Below the pieces are notes generated by a model. It worked only from the letters and a program-made list of their open reading frames with translations, had not been told where the DNA came from and did no database searches. From the NCBI GenBank assembly GCA_024695205.1, contig JAILIQ010000132.1, forward strand, positions 1 through 33,333: DNA of 33,333 bases, written 5' to 3'. Shown piece by piece: positions 1-7,403 of this stretch. Numbering within the stretch: the stretch's first letter is position 1; every line of letters starts with the position of its first letter. The DNA is from Lachnospiraceae bacterium (lineage in GTDB: Bacteria; Bacillota; Clostridia; Lachnospirales; Lachnospiraceae). A program made the translations under genes and the position numbers.

Positions 1-72
1 CACGCCCTGTAACACTTTTTTTTCACCGAAGCTCTTCTTAAGCCCCTTGATCTCAAGGATATCTGTTCCCAT
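1..72 (-). CDS. ABC transporter ATP-binding protein, N-terminal fragment
   Basis: Only the first 24 codons lie in the window; the gene runs off the left edge. The peptide starts MGTDILEIKGLKKSFGEKKV, which matches the opening beta strand of ABC ATPases (an L-x-I/L-x-x-L-x-K-S/x-F/Y-G pattern ahead of the Walker A loop). Walker A itself lies outside the window, so family membership rests on this short segment. The ATG at 72 is supported by an AGGAGG-type site at about 82-87. The gene has its own consensus promoter and an operator-like dyad (separate entries). The partner permease and the substrate cannot be seen. Lone ATPases of this look, under a repressor-like operator, are often drug or peptide efflux components, but that is inference. 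Confidence 0.72.
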   Translation of the reverse strand, partial: MGTDILEIKGLKKSFGEKKVLQGV

Positions 73-112
73 AAATATTGTAACCTCCTGAGTAATATCC
101 GGCCTGTCTGGT

Positions 113-148
113 ATTTAGATTGATTTCTAATTAGAATTATATCTAAAT
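113..148. promoter_or_regulatory. 36-bp dyad operator over the ABC ATPase promoter
   Basis: Two nested inverted repeats share one axis at 130.5: outer arms ATTTAGAT (113-120) and ATCTAAAT (141-148), and an inner 12-bp palindrome TTCTAATTAGAA (125-136). The TTAGA/TCTAA element therefore occurs four times at near-helical spacing. The dyad covers the -10 box and the predicted transcription start. TTAG...CTAA half sites are typical of MarR/SlyA-type repressors, but no such regulator gene is in the window. Confidence 0.62.
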
Positions 149-164
149 TATTACCGGCTGTCAA
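136..164 (-). promoter_or_regulatory. Consensus sigma-A promoter of the ABC ATPase gene
   Basis: On the minus strand there is a perfect -35 box TTGACA (164-159), a 17-bp spacer and a perfect -10 box TATAAT (141-136). It faces the ATPase start at 72, leaving a leader of about 57 nt. The -35 box begins only nine bases after the stop codon of the DUF362 gene, so this promoter separates the ATPase from the gene upstream. A promoter this strong normally needs repression, and the dyad at 113-148 overlaps its -10 box. Confidence 0.85.
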
Positions 165-172
165 TTGTTTTT

Positions 173-1372
173 TCAGCCTTTTCCCCTGACATGTATTGCA
201 TGTTGAGGGCACATTTCCTGACAGCAGTAACATCTGATACATTTTTTGTAATCGTATACCGGGGGTTTGTCTTTTCCACCGGTAAAATCAACCGCCTTAC
301 CTGGCACCGGGCAGTGACTGACGCATATCCCGCATTTTATGCAGCTGCTCCTGTCGATCACAGGACGCCTCGCAAATCCGGTCATGATATTCGAGAAGCT
401 CTTTAATAATGTAAGCTTTGGTTTTCTGCGCGGCACATCAAACTTCGGATTGCCGTATTTTTCAAGCAGTTCATTGCGGGATACCACACGTTTTTTTATT
501 TTGGGAACAGGATGTGCCGTTTCCTGTCCCGGTAAGCTTTCTTCGTATTGAGCAACAACAATCTCAATATTCTCTTCCTTGTCGGTCCCGATCCCGAGCA
601 CTTCACCCTGAGAGCAGGTAGGGACCAGTTCGGGGTCAAGATCGACCAGATAGCAGAAAACCGTGTCAAGCGCTACCGGATCGGCAGAAAACAGCATCAC
701 CCTCATCGGAACGGAACTGCCGGACGAAGGGCCGTTGCCTTCCATTGCCACGATCCCGTCCATTATGTTAAGACGCGGTGTTTTGTATGCATGTATATCG
801 CAGAGCATTCTTGCAAAGATCGTATCGTTCGGAAATTTGGCGTGTCCTGCAGCCTTGTGCAGCCCGCATACATAGCCGTAGACATTTTTGACCGCTCCGG
901 TTATCCGCTCAAGCGCATGAGTCTTCATCTTGCACAGGTTTATTATTGCGTCCGCTTCGACAACTTCTTTCGTAAATACAAAATCCCTGCAGGTTTTTCC
1001 GGCTTCAAAATGAACCTTTGCCTCTTCATTCATATCTGCTGTCCTTGCGCCGAAGGAATTGCTTTCATCAAGTCCCAGTTTACGCGCTGCTGCTTTGCTC
1101 GACCCGTGTCCCGACGAGTCTCCGTATGCCACGTCCGTATATCCTTCTTCCTGTAAGATGCGCAGCATTCCCCTGATAACAGAAGGGTGCGTAACGATCG
1201 CGCTGTCCTGATCGGCAACACTTAAGAAATTTGGTTTGACAAGTATCTTCTCATCCTGCCCTATCAGGCTTTTTATGCCTCCAAGCAGTCCGATACCCGT
1301 TCTCATTGTTCTGTATACCGATTCTTCATCATAATCTTTACATCTGATCACTATCACTTGGGATTTTTCCAT
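173..1372 (-). CDS. DUF362 domain protein with C-terminal 2x[4Fe-4S] ferredoxin domain
   Basis: A 399-residue protein. The first 300 residues or so match the DUF362 family, with the segments IINLCKMKTH and KNVYGYVCGLHK; the C-terminal 60 residues hold two CxxCxxCxxxCP motifs (CIKCGICVSHCP and CIRCYCCQEMCP), which bind two 4Fe-4S clusters. No signal peptide or membrane helix is seen, so it should be cytoplasmic. DUF362/ferredoxin proteins are common in anaerobes and usually annotated as iron-sulfur or electron-transfer proteins; the exact reaction is unknown. An ATG at 1390 is in frame, but the one at 1372 has a ribosome binding site (GAAAGGA) at the right distance and is chosen. It is divergent from the PadR operon and has its own promoter at 1435-1463. 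Confidence 0.88.
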   Translation of the reverse strand: MEKSQVIVIRCKDYDEESVYRTMRTGIGLLGGIKSLIGQDEKILVKPNFLSVADQDSAIVTHPSVIRGMLRILQEEGYTDVAYGDSSGHGSSKAAARKLGLDESNSFGARTADMNEEAKVHFEAGKTCRDFVFTKEVVEADAIINLCKMKTHALERITGAVKNVYGYVCGLHKAAGHAKFPNDTIFARMLCDIHAYKTPRLNIMDGIVAMEGNGPSSGSSVPMRVMLFSADPVALDTVFCYLVDLDPELVPTCSQGEVLGIGTDKEENIEIVVAQYEESLPGQETAHPVPKIKKRVVSRNELLEKYGNPKFDVPRRKPKLTLLKSFSNIMTGFARRPVIDRSSCIKCGICVSHCPVPGKAVDFTGGKDKPPVYDYKKCIRCYCCQEMCPQHAIHVRGKG

Positions 1373-1434
1373 GATCGTTTTTCCTTTCACCGGACATTCG
1401 AAGAAGACATATGCCCCTTTGGTCTGTTTTATGT

Positions 1435-1463
1435 ATTATAGCATCTGTTCGGGGCGCTCTCAA
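1435..1463 (-). promoter_or_regulatory. Promoter of the DUF362 gene (extended -10)
   Basis: On the minus strand: -35 TTGAGA (1463-1458), a 17-bp spacer and -10 TATAAT (1440-1435) preceded by TGC, which makes an extended -10. It lies about 63 bp upstream of the ATG at 1372 and diverges from the PadR promoter at 1504-1532. Confidence 0.75.
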
Positions 1464-1503
1464 TGAGACCGTTAAAAAATATCAAAAAAATCTAAAAAAG
1501 ATG

Positions 1504-1532
1504 TTGACAAATAATATTATACGTCATATAAT
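1504..1532 (+). promoter_or_regulatory. Consensus promoter of the PadR operon
   Basis: TTGACA (1504-1509), a 17-bp spacer and TATAAT (1527-1532): both boxes match consensus and the spacing is ideal. The PadR start codon is at 1597. The spacer and the -10 box are covered by a perfect inverted repeat (1511-1537), which suggests that PadR represses its own operon. Confidence 0.87.
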
Positions 1533-1537
1533 ATTAT
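1511..1537. promoter_or_regulatory. Perfect 11-bp inverted repeat, likely PadR operator
   Basis: ATAATATTATA (1511-1521), spacer CGTCA, TATAATATTAT (1527-1537). The arms are exact reverse complements. The right arm contains the -10 box, so a bound dimer would block RNA polymerase. A further half-site-like AATATTATAT lies near 1547-1556. PadR proteins usually autoregulate through AT-rich palindromes at their own promoter, which fits. Confidence 0.7.
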
Positions 1538-1596
1538 CGACGACAAAATATTATATGTTTTATCATTTTTTGACCAATGAAAGAAAGGTGACAATA

Positions 1597-1941
1597 ATGA
1601 CTTATCAGTTAACAGCTCCGCTTCTTGATGCCTGTGTACTGGGAGTCGTTGCGGGCGAGGATGTTTACGGATACACCCTGACACAGCGTGTCATGGATGT
1701 GGTGGATATTTCCGAATCAACCCTCTATCCCGTTCTGCGGCGACTGCAAAAGTCCGGTCTTCTGACAACTTACGACCGGCCGTATCAGGGCAGAAACAGA
1801 AGATATTACAGCATCACATCGGCCGGCAGCGAACAGCTCAGCTTCTTCAGGAGCGAATGGGAAGCTTACAAGGATAAGGTGAACATGCTGATCAATCCTG
1901 CACCGGAAAAAACTGATGATACCATAGGAGGCTTAAAATGA
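1597..1941 (+). CDS. PadR family transcriptional regulator
   Basis: A 114-residue winged-helix regulator of the short PadR type. The signature is clear: YGYTLTQRV (recognition region start), SESTLYPVLRRLQKSGLL (helix 3 and wing start) and YYSITSAGSEQL (wing and C-terminal dimer helix). The reading frame is open further upstream, but the ATG at 1597 is preceded by AAGAAAGGTG and gives the normal PadR N-terminus. Its stop overlaps the start of the next gene by four bases (ATGA at 1938), so the two are translationally coupled. PadR plus a HAAS/DUF1700 protein plus DUF4097 is a recurring Firmicutes module, tied by inference to the cell envelope and membrane stress. It is probably self-repressing through the palindrome at 1511-1537. 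Confidence 0.93.
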   Translation: MTYQLTAPLLDACVLGVVAGEDVYGYTLTQRVMDVVDISESTLYPVLRRLQKSGLLTTYDRPYQGRNRRYYSITSAGSEQLSFFRSEWEAYKDKVNMLINPAPEKTDDTIGGLK

Positions 1942-2525
1942 ACAAAAATGAATTCATGGATGAACTTGGGCATTATCTGCGACATCTGACTGATGATGAC
2001 AGGCAGGATGCTCTTGAATATTACAGTGAATATATAGATGATATCGGGCTTGCAGCCGATGAAGACGTCTGCGCCAGGATAGGTACTCCGCGCGAGGTAT
2101 CAAGACAGATCATCGCACAGACCACCGAACGCAGGATCGAAGAACAAAGGGAAAAGAAAACCGTAAGAGGCTCGGGTTCGATCCTGTGGCTGGTTATTCT
2201 CGGGATCTTTGCATCCCCGATAGCTCTTCCCCTCGCGATCGCGGCAGTTGTCATAATACTTGCCCTGGTGATCACAGCCGGTGTGATAGTCTTCTCCTTC
2301 TTTATCAGCGGTGCGGCTCTGACAGTTGCAGGTCTGTTCCTGTGCATACTCAGTGCATTTACGGGAACTGTCGGACAGGTTCTGTTTTCCATAGGCGGCG
2401 GTCTTTTCATTATCGGACTCGGAATACTTATTCTGATGCTCAGCCTGAAACTCGGTTCTGTTCTTGGTCGCTGCATATCTTCGGCCGCCAGGAAAAGACT
2501 CAGCAAAAAGACAGCCGCAGTCTGA
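1938..2525 (+). CDS. HAAS/DUF1700 domain membrane protein
   Basis: A 195-residue protein. Residues 1-35 form the HAAS-type helical domain (MNKNEFMDELGHYL... then DRQDALEYYSEYIDD), followed by a charged linker. About residues 76-172 are hydrophobic and should make three to four membrane helices, with a basic cytoplasmic tail (ARKRLSKK). HAAS proteins are nearly always encoded next to PadR regulators, as here with a 4-bp overlap, and the soluble helical domain is thought to contact the regulator or partner proteins. A direct function is not established. The next gene (DUF4097) starts 97 bp downstream, after a second operator-like sequence. Confidence 0.88.
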   Translation: MNKNEFMDELGHYLRHLTDDDRQDALEYYSEYIDDIGLAADEDVCARIGTPREVSRQIIAQTTERRIEEQREKKTVRGSGSILWLVILGIFASPIALPLAIAAVVIILALVITAGVIVFSFFISGAALTVAGLFLCILSAFTGTVGQVLFSIGGGLFIIGLGILILMLSLKLGSVLGRCISSAARKRLSKKTAAV

Positions 2526-2564
2526 GATCACGCTTATCATATTTTCGCCGCATGCATGCAATTA

Positions 2565-2583
2565 TATACATTATTAGTGTATA
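2565..2583. promoter_or_regulatory. Possible second PadR box before the DUF4097 gene
   Basis: TATACA (2565-2570), seven bases, TGTATA (2578-2583) form an inverted repeat in an AT-rich stretch resembling the operator at 1511-1537. A TATAAT at 2580-2585 overlaps the right arm, but the matching -35 position (TGCAAT, 2557-2562) is poor, so an internal promoter is only possible. It lies 39 bp before the ATG at 2623. Confidence 0.38.
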
Positions 2584-2622
2584 ATAATTATTCAAGGATG
2601 TTTCTCTACCGAAAGGAGTATT

Positions 2623-3594
2623 ATGAAAACCAAAACAAAAGTCTGGCTGACAATAGCGGTGTTATTCATATTCGGCGGTCTTGCGCTCGCCGGGATCGGC
2701 ATTGCTTTTGGTGCAACCCCGAATTTCACATATTTTTACAGTAACGGTCATATCAACTTTAAAAAGGGATCAGAGGATCTTGTTTATAATACCGTAGAGA
2801 TTGATGATTTCAGCAGGCTCACAGTCTCTTCAAACACGATCGATGTAAGGATCGTTGAAAATGCCGATAAAAACTGCATAATCTACAATGTACCCGAAGA
2901 CAGTGTGCCCACTGTCACAGGCACCGACAGCCTTAAGATCGAAGTTCCCGTAAAAGACAATGTATTCTTTTTCAATTTCGGTGATGTCAACATGGACGAA
3001 GATCCGTATATCATCGTAAATATTCATAACGGCAATAAGGTTCGCGATTTTGACATCAACAGTTCTACAGGCGATATAAGCATTGAGAATACATCTTTTA
3101 ACGGCAGTATAAAAGCTTCTACCGGTGATATCCGCATCAGCTCCGTTACAACCGGTGACATAAAGATCGAAACCTCAACCGGAGATATCCATCTTAGCGA
3201 CATTGATTCTGCACAGGTCAAAGTACAGACTTCTACCGGCGAAAGCCATTTTAACGATCTGACTGCCGACGGGATGACCATCAAAACCTCAAACGGAGAT
3301 GTAAGTATTACCGATTCCGATATCGATACGATCAAGCTTGACGGTTCCACCTCCGATTTCAAGGTTGCGGGCTCCGCCCTGCGCGACATCAACGTAAAAG
3401 TTTCGACGGGTGACTGCAAACTCGACCTGACCGGAGATATCTCCGATTATTCATGCTCTCTTTCATCAAGCACCGGTGATATCCATTACGGCGGAAAAGA
3501 ATTTGAGAAGAGATATTCCGCAGAAAACGGCGGAAACGGTTCTGTTGTCATCACCACAAGCACCGGAGAGATAAAGGTCAATTTCAATAAATAA
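2623..3594 (+). CDS. DUF4097 family repeat protein, membrane-anchored
   Basis: A 323-residue protein. Residues 7-31 form a membrane helix (WLTIAVLFIFGGLALAGIGI) and act as a signal anchor. From about residue 135 the chain is a run of short beta repeats with the signature S-T/N-G-D/E: STGDI occurs several times, with variants STGES, SNGDV, STGDC and STGEI, about nine units in all. This is the pattern of the DUF4097 putative-adhesin beta-solenoid. It would sit outside the membrane. The start has a good ribosome binding site (AAAGGAG). It follows the PadR-HAAS pair, a conserved arrangement. Its role is unproven; LiaG-like DUF4097 proteins of Bacillus are linked to envelope-stress operons, so an envelope role is inferred. 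Confidence 0.88.
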   Translation: MKTKTKVWLTIAVLFIFGGLALAGIGIAFGATPNFTYFYSNGHINFKKGSEDLVYNTVEIDDFSRLTVSSNTIDVRIVENADKNCIIYNVPEDSVPTVTGTDSLKIEVPVKDNVFFFNFGDVNMDEDPYIIVNIHNGNKVRDFDINSSTGDISIENTSFNGSIKASTGDIRISSVTTGDIKIETSTGDIHLSDIDSAQVKVQTSTGESHFNDLTADGMTIKTSNGDVSITDSDIDTIKLDGSTSDFKVAGSALRDINVKVSTGDCKLDLTGDISDYSCSLSSSTGDIHYGGKEFEKRYSAENGGNGSVVITTSTGEIKVNFNK

Positions 3595-3610
3595 TCTGTG
3601 AGGTTTTTTC

Positions 3611-5338
3611 ATGGTTGCCATCTTCTATGATATTTTATTTGTGCTTTCTCTTGTACTGACACTGGTTTACGCACTGATCTGGCATAAACATTTCAGCATT
3701 TACATTACGCTGATCTTCACGCTTATCCCGATCACCAATCTCGGTTTTGCCATTACCGCCAACGCCGCAAAAGACCAGAACATCGATGCAGCCCTTATCG
3801 GCACAGACATCTCATATATCGGCGGCTGCTTTCTCGTGCTTTTTATCCTGCTCAGCGTTTTTAACCTCTGCAAGCTGAACATGCCGAAATGGCTGTCCAT
3901 GATCCTGCTGTCGGTCTGCGCGCTCATCTACCTGTGTGTCCTGACTATAAGAAGCGATTACGGGATATTTTATAAAAGTGCGACATTTATTACAACGAAC
4001 GGTACCGATTATTTCATGAAAAAAGAATACGGTCCGGCACACACTGTGTTTATCATAATGGTCATCACCTACTTTCTCATCAGTCTTCTGGCCATGTGTT
4101 ACACATATTTTGTCAAGACCGATGTATCGAGCAGTCTTCTGTTTAAGCTTTTCCTGCCTGAACTGGTCTGCGTCATGGCATTTTTCGTCGGCAGGAGCAT
4201 TACCGACAAGCTTGAGTTTTTGCCTATGGCATACGTATTTGCCCAGATCATGTATCTAATCATAATCCACCGTGTATGTCTTTACGATATAACCGATACG
4301 GGCATCGACTCGATCATTGAAAACGGCGATACCGGCTTTGTATCATTTGATTTTAAATATGATTTTCTGGGAAGCAACGAAACGGCCAATGCGATTTTTC
4401 CCACATTAAGGAATCTTACGGTCGATGAGCCGATAAGCAGTGTGAGTGTAATAAACGATCTGTTCATGCCATGGCTTGAAAGATTTAAGGCTGATGAAAA
4501 TGATGATATCAACTACTACAAAAAAGATGATAAGATCTATATGATCGATGTAAATTACCTCTACAACGGTAAACACAAAAGAGGATATCAGTTCTTCATT
4601 ACCGACGATACCGCCAATCAGAAGCTGATCGATGTTCTGAATAATTATAACAGCGATCTTGAGAATCAGGTTGAGCAGAAGACGGCCAACCTCGTTGAAA
4701 TGCATAACCGTCTCATTCTCAGTATGGCAACCATGGTTGAAAGCCGCGACAATTCCACGGGAGGCCATATCAAGCGTACAAGTGAGGTTGTAAAGCTTCT
4801 GATGGATGAGATCATGAAGGACAATACTTTGGGACTCAGTAACGATTTTTGTAAAAATATTATCAAAGCCGCTCCAATGCACGATCTCGGCAAGATCGCG
4901 GTTGATGATGCGATCCTGCGTAAACCAGGACGTTTCGAGCCTCAGGAATTTGAGAAAATGAAGGCTCATGCTGCCGAAGGCGCCAGGATCGTTCACCAGA
5001 TACTTGAAGGCACGGAAGACATCGATTTTCATATCATTGCCGAAAACGTGGCTCAATATCATCATGAACGATGGGACGGCTCAGGTTATCCCGAAGGCCT
5101 TAAAGGGGACGATATTCCCATCGAAGCACGCATCATGGCAATTGCGGATGTTTATGACGCTCTTGTCAGCAAACGTGTTTATAAGGATGCAATGTCCTTT
5201 AGTCAGGCCGACCAGATCATTATGGAGGGTATGGGAAGACATTTTGACAGGAATCTGGAGAAGTACTATGTCGCCGCAAGGCCTGCGATCGAGAGTTATT
5301 ACTCTTCGCTGAATGAGGAGATCATAAAAAGTGCCTGA
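3611..5338 (+). CDS. Membrane-bound HD-GYP cyclic-di-GMP phosphodiesterase
   Basis: A 575-residue protein. Residues 1-230 contain about seven hydrophobic helices, like the 7TM sensor region found ahead of some histidine kinases and GGDEF proteins. A PAS-like segment follows (about 235-340), then a short coiled coil (about 345-375) and an HD-GYP domain (about 378-570). The metal ligands are present: H386, HD at 424-425 (in HDLGK), HHE at 484-486, and the GYP signature in HHERWDGSGYP with GLKGDDIP after it. HD-GYP enzymes hydrolyse cyclic di-GMP to GMP or pGpG. The ATG at 3611 has GAGG upstream and lies 16 bp after the DUF4097 stop, so it is probably co-transcribed, linking the PadR envelope module to second-messenger turnover. 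The signal sensed by the 7TM part is unknown. Confidence 0.92.
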   Translation: MVAIFYDILFVLSLVLTLVYALIWHKHFSIYITLIFTLIPITNLGFAITANAAKDQNIDAALIGTDISYIGGCFLVLFILLSVFNLCKLNMPKWLSMILLSVCALIYLCVLTIRSDYGIFYKSATFITTNGTDYFMKKEYGPAHTVFIIMVITYFLISLLAMCYTYFVKTDVSSSLLFKLFLPELVCVMAFFVGRSITDKLEFLPMAYVFAQIMYLIIIHRVCLYDITDTGIDSIIENGDTGFVSFDFKYDFLGSNETANAIFPTLRNLTVDEPISSVSVINDLFMPWLERFKADENDDINYYKKDDKIYMIDVNYLYNGKHKRGYQFFITDDTANQKLIDVLNNYNSDLENQVEQKTANLVEMHNRLILSMATMVESRDNSTGGHIKRTSEVVKLLMDEIMKDNTLGLSNDFCKNIIKAAPMHDLGKIAVDDAILRKPGRFEPQEFEKMKAHAAEGARIVHQILEGTEDIDFHIIAENVAQYHHERWDGSGYPEGLKGDDIPIEARIMAIADVYDALVSKRVYKDAMSFSQADQIIMEGMGRHFDRNLEKYYVAARPAIESYYSSLNEEIIKSA

Positions 5339-5367
5339 GGGCCGCCGCACTTTTGCTGCGGCAGCCC
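5339..5367 (+). terminator. Hairpin after the HD-GYP gene, probable terminator
   Basis: GGGCCGCCGCA (5339-5349) pairs with TGCGGCAGCCC (5357-5367) with one C-A mismatch and a 7-nt loop. It starts at the base after the stop codon of the HD-GYP gene. No immediate U-run follows; the first T-rich stretch is about 20 nt later. It sits between convergent genes and may work for both, but the missing U-run makes it non-canonical. Confidence 0.5.
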
Positions 5368-5440
5368 CCGGGTTACTGTGTGTTTTGATCGTTTTGTTTC
5401 CGAGAACATGTATGGTGGGTACGCATATGTATAAAAGTGT

Positions 5441-6346
5441 TTACAGAACGTACGGAGTTACCTGATATACGTAGTAGTTGAGCCAGTTTGAATACATTGT
5501 ATTGCAGTGGGCCCGCCATGTAAGAAGCGGTTTTTGTTCCGGATCGTCTTCGGGATAGTAGTTTTTTGGTATATCTATGTCGAGTCCTTTATTCTTATCC
5601 CTGTGATACTCCGAATCCAGTGTCATGCGGTCATATTCAAGATGTCCGAACACAAATATCTGGCGGCCTTCTTTTGCGATAGCGATACATATACCGGCCT
5701 CTTCGGAATCGGCAAGCACCGTAAGCTCGGGATGATTGCGTACCAGGTCGGGATCGACGGTCGTATGCCTGCTGTGCGGAACATAGAAAACATCGTCAAA
5801 GCCGCGTACAAGCGGCTCTTTTCTTTTATGTACGGTGTGTCTGAATACGCCGAACATCTTTTTAGGCAGCGGCTGTTTGTTGATCCCGTAATGGTAATAT
5901 ATTCCGGCCTGGGCGCCCCAGCAGATATGAAGCGTCGAGGTGACATTGGTCTTGGACCACTCCATCACATTGCACAGTTCTTTCCAGTAGGCAACCTCTT
6001 CGAATTCCATCTGCTCTACCGGCGCACCTGTAATGATCAGTCCGTCGTATTTGTGCTGCATCATTTCCTCAGTCGTGACATAGAACTGATCAAGATGGCT
6101 TTTCGCCGTATTTTTTCCGACATAGGATGAGGTTGTCACAAATGTCAGGTTGACCTGCAGCGGCGTATTGGACAGAGACCTCAGCATCTGCACCTCTGTA
6201 GCCTCTTTTAACGGCATCAGATTGAGGATCGCTATCTCAAGGGGACGGATATCCTGCGACATGGCGCGGTTTTCGTCCATTGTGAAAATATTCTCTTCCT
6301 CGATGATCTTCTTGGCCGGAAGATCGTTTGAAACCCTGATAGGCAT
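5441..6346 (-). CDS. metAA: Homoserine O-acetyltransferase, MetA type
   Basis: A 301-residue full-length MetA enzyme that acylates L-homoserine at the first committed step of methionine synthesis, in the cytoplasm. The catalytic residues are all present: Cys142 (in HICWGAQAG), His235 and Glu237 (in GHLEYDR). Position 111 is Glu (in TGAPVEQ). Work on Bacillus cereus and E. coli MetA showed that Glu at 111 favours acetyl-CoA and Gly favours succinyl-CoA, so the product here should be O-acetylhomoserine. The start has a strong site (AGGAG) seven to eight bases upstream. It lies 48 bp after a U32-like gene with no visible terminator or promoter between, so it may be the last gene of the GH43 transcript. 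There is no SAM riboswitch; the gap is too short. Confidence 0.95.
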   Translation of the reverse strand: MPIRVSNDLPAKKIIEEENIFTMDENRAMSQDIRPLEIAILNLMPLKEATEVQMLRSLSNTPLQVNLTFVTTSSYVGKNTAKSHLDQFYVTTEEMMQHKYDGLIITGAPVEQMEFEEVAYWKELCNVMEWSKTNVTSTLHICWGAQAGIYYHYGINKQPLPKKMFGVFRHTVHKRKEPLVRGFDDVFYVPHSRHTTVDPDLVRNHPELTVLADSEEAGICIAIAKEGRQIFVFGHLEYDRMTLDSEYHRDKNKGLDIDIPKNYYPEDDPEQKPLLTWRAHCNTMYSNWLNYYVYQVTPYVL

Positions 6347-6394
6347 AATGCATAGTCTCCTGAAAGTTTAGTTTATTTATATCTAAAAAGATCC

Positions 6395-7351
6395 TCAGCG
6401 TCCGCGCTTATAGACCGCTTCAAGCTTTCTGCGCACATACTCGCGTTCTTCTTCCTTAGCGAGATAATATACATAAGAATCTATAAGTATCTGCACGGGC
6501 AGACCGCGTCCGACAAGCTTAAAATTCACGTATCCGCGGTCGATATACTCCCCTATCGTATCATTTCCTATAAATGCAGGCCTCTTCGATGCTTCGTCAA
6601 ATGAAGGAGCCGTTTTACGATTCGGACAGGGGAACGGTGTGTCCTTATCAAATGTAAGCTGTCTTAAGCCTTCATCCGCATAATGCTCCTTGCGTTTGGG
6701 ACACTCGGGATAGCATATCTCATCCACCAGTATCTCGATACGCCCGGCATCGGGCTCAAGGGCCTTTAACACCTCTTCGTTATGGTTAAGATCATAATCA
6801 AGCACAACAAGCCTGTAATCCTTCGCAAGCTCTTCCCTGATACCGTCAAGCCCCTTTATACGCTTGGTGGTTGATGAAAGGTAACCGAAATCCGGATAGT
6901 TTTTACGAAGATATTCCTCAAGCACCGCGGAATTGACAAGCACCTGATTGTCGACATGACCGTCATCTGCTATTCCGATGTTGCTGCTCGCCTTCACCTT
7001 TACAGCGGTCATATTGCCGGCTGCATCCTTTCCCGAAGCCAGCTGCATTATCAGATTGCAGTAGGTATCGTTCAGATGCTTTTCCTCAATAAGCGGATTC
7101 GTCCATGTAAATCGCACGGGAACACCAAATGAATTATATGAATCGATCACTGTCTTCATATCCTTCTGCGACATCATGCCGAATACGGCTCTCCCGCCGT
7201 TCCAGATTGCTCCGGGAAATGTCCCGTAAACACTTCCGATCCGGTAGCCTTCCCGGAATCTGTAGTGTTCATCCTTCATCATATGAAGAAGGGTCTGATG
7301 CACCGGATAAAAGGAACAGAAACCGGGCAGATGCCAGTATACCTCTTTCAT
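6395..7351 (-). CDS. U32-like iron-sulfur-type TIM-barrel protein, paralog B
   Basis: A 318-residue protein of uncertain function. It and its upstream neighbour are clear paralogs, sharing HLPG near the start, then IGSVYG/IGSVFG, WNGGR, PVRF/YT, a YCN motif, KDYRLVVLDYDLN / KDYKYVVLDYNLN, a C-x3-C pair (CYPECPKRKEHY) and a final NFKLVGR / NFKIEGR. The last motif resembles the FKIEGR stretch of peptidase U32 proteins, and four cysteines (YCN, CxxxC and a later CP) fit the single 4Fe-4S cluster of UbiU/UbiV/TrhP-type U32 proteins. No membrane helix. The frame is open to 7459, but the ATG at 7351 has AAGGAGA at good spacing, and an upstream start would overlap the previous gene. U32 assignment is by motif reading only. 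Confidence 0.62.
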   Translation of the reverse strand: MKEVYWHLPGFCSFYPVHQTLLHMMKDEHYRFREGYRIGSVYGTFPGAIWNGGRAVFGMMSQKDMKTVIDSYNSFGVPVRFTWTNPLIEEKHLNDTYCNLIMQLASGKDAAGNMTAVKVKASSNIGIADDGHVDNQVLVNSAVLEEYLRKNYPDFGYLSSTTKRIKGLDGIREELAKDYRLVVLDYDLNHNEEVLKALEPDAGRIEILVDEICYPECPKRKEHYADEGLRQLTFDKDTPFPCPNRKTAPSFDEASKRPAFIGNDTIGEYIDRGYVNFKLVGRGLPVQILIDSYVYYLAKEEEREYVRRKLEAVYKRGR

Positions 7352-7403
7352 TATAAAATCTCCTTCCGGATGCTTAAAATTATGCCTGCTGACGGCCTTG
7401 CTC

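Noticed and set aside
548-1156. 202-codon plus-strand open frame
   Set aside because: Opposite the DUF362 coding region, with a Cys/His/Arg-rich shadow composition and no recognisable domain.
6347-6394. SAM or T-box riboswitch before metA
   Set aside because: The gap is only 48 bp, too short for either, and shows just a ribosome binding site.
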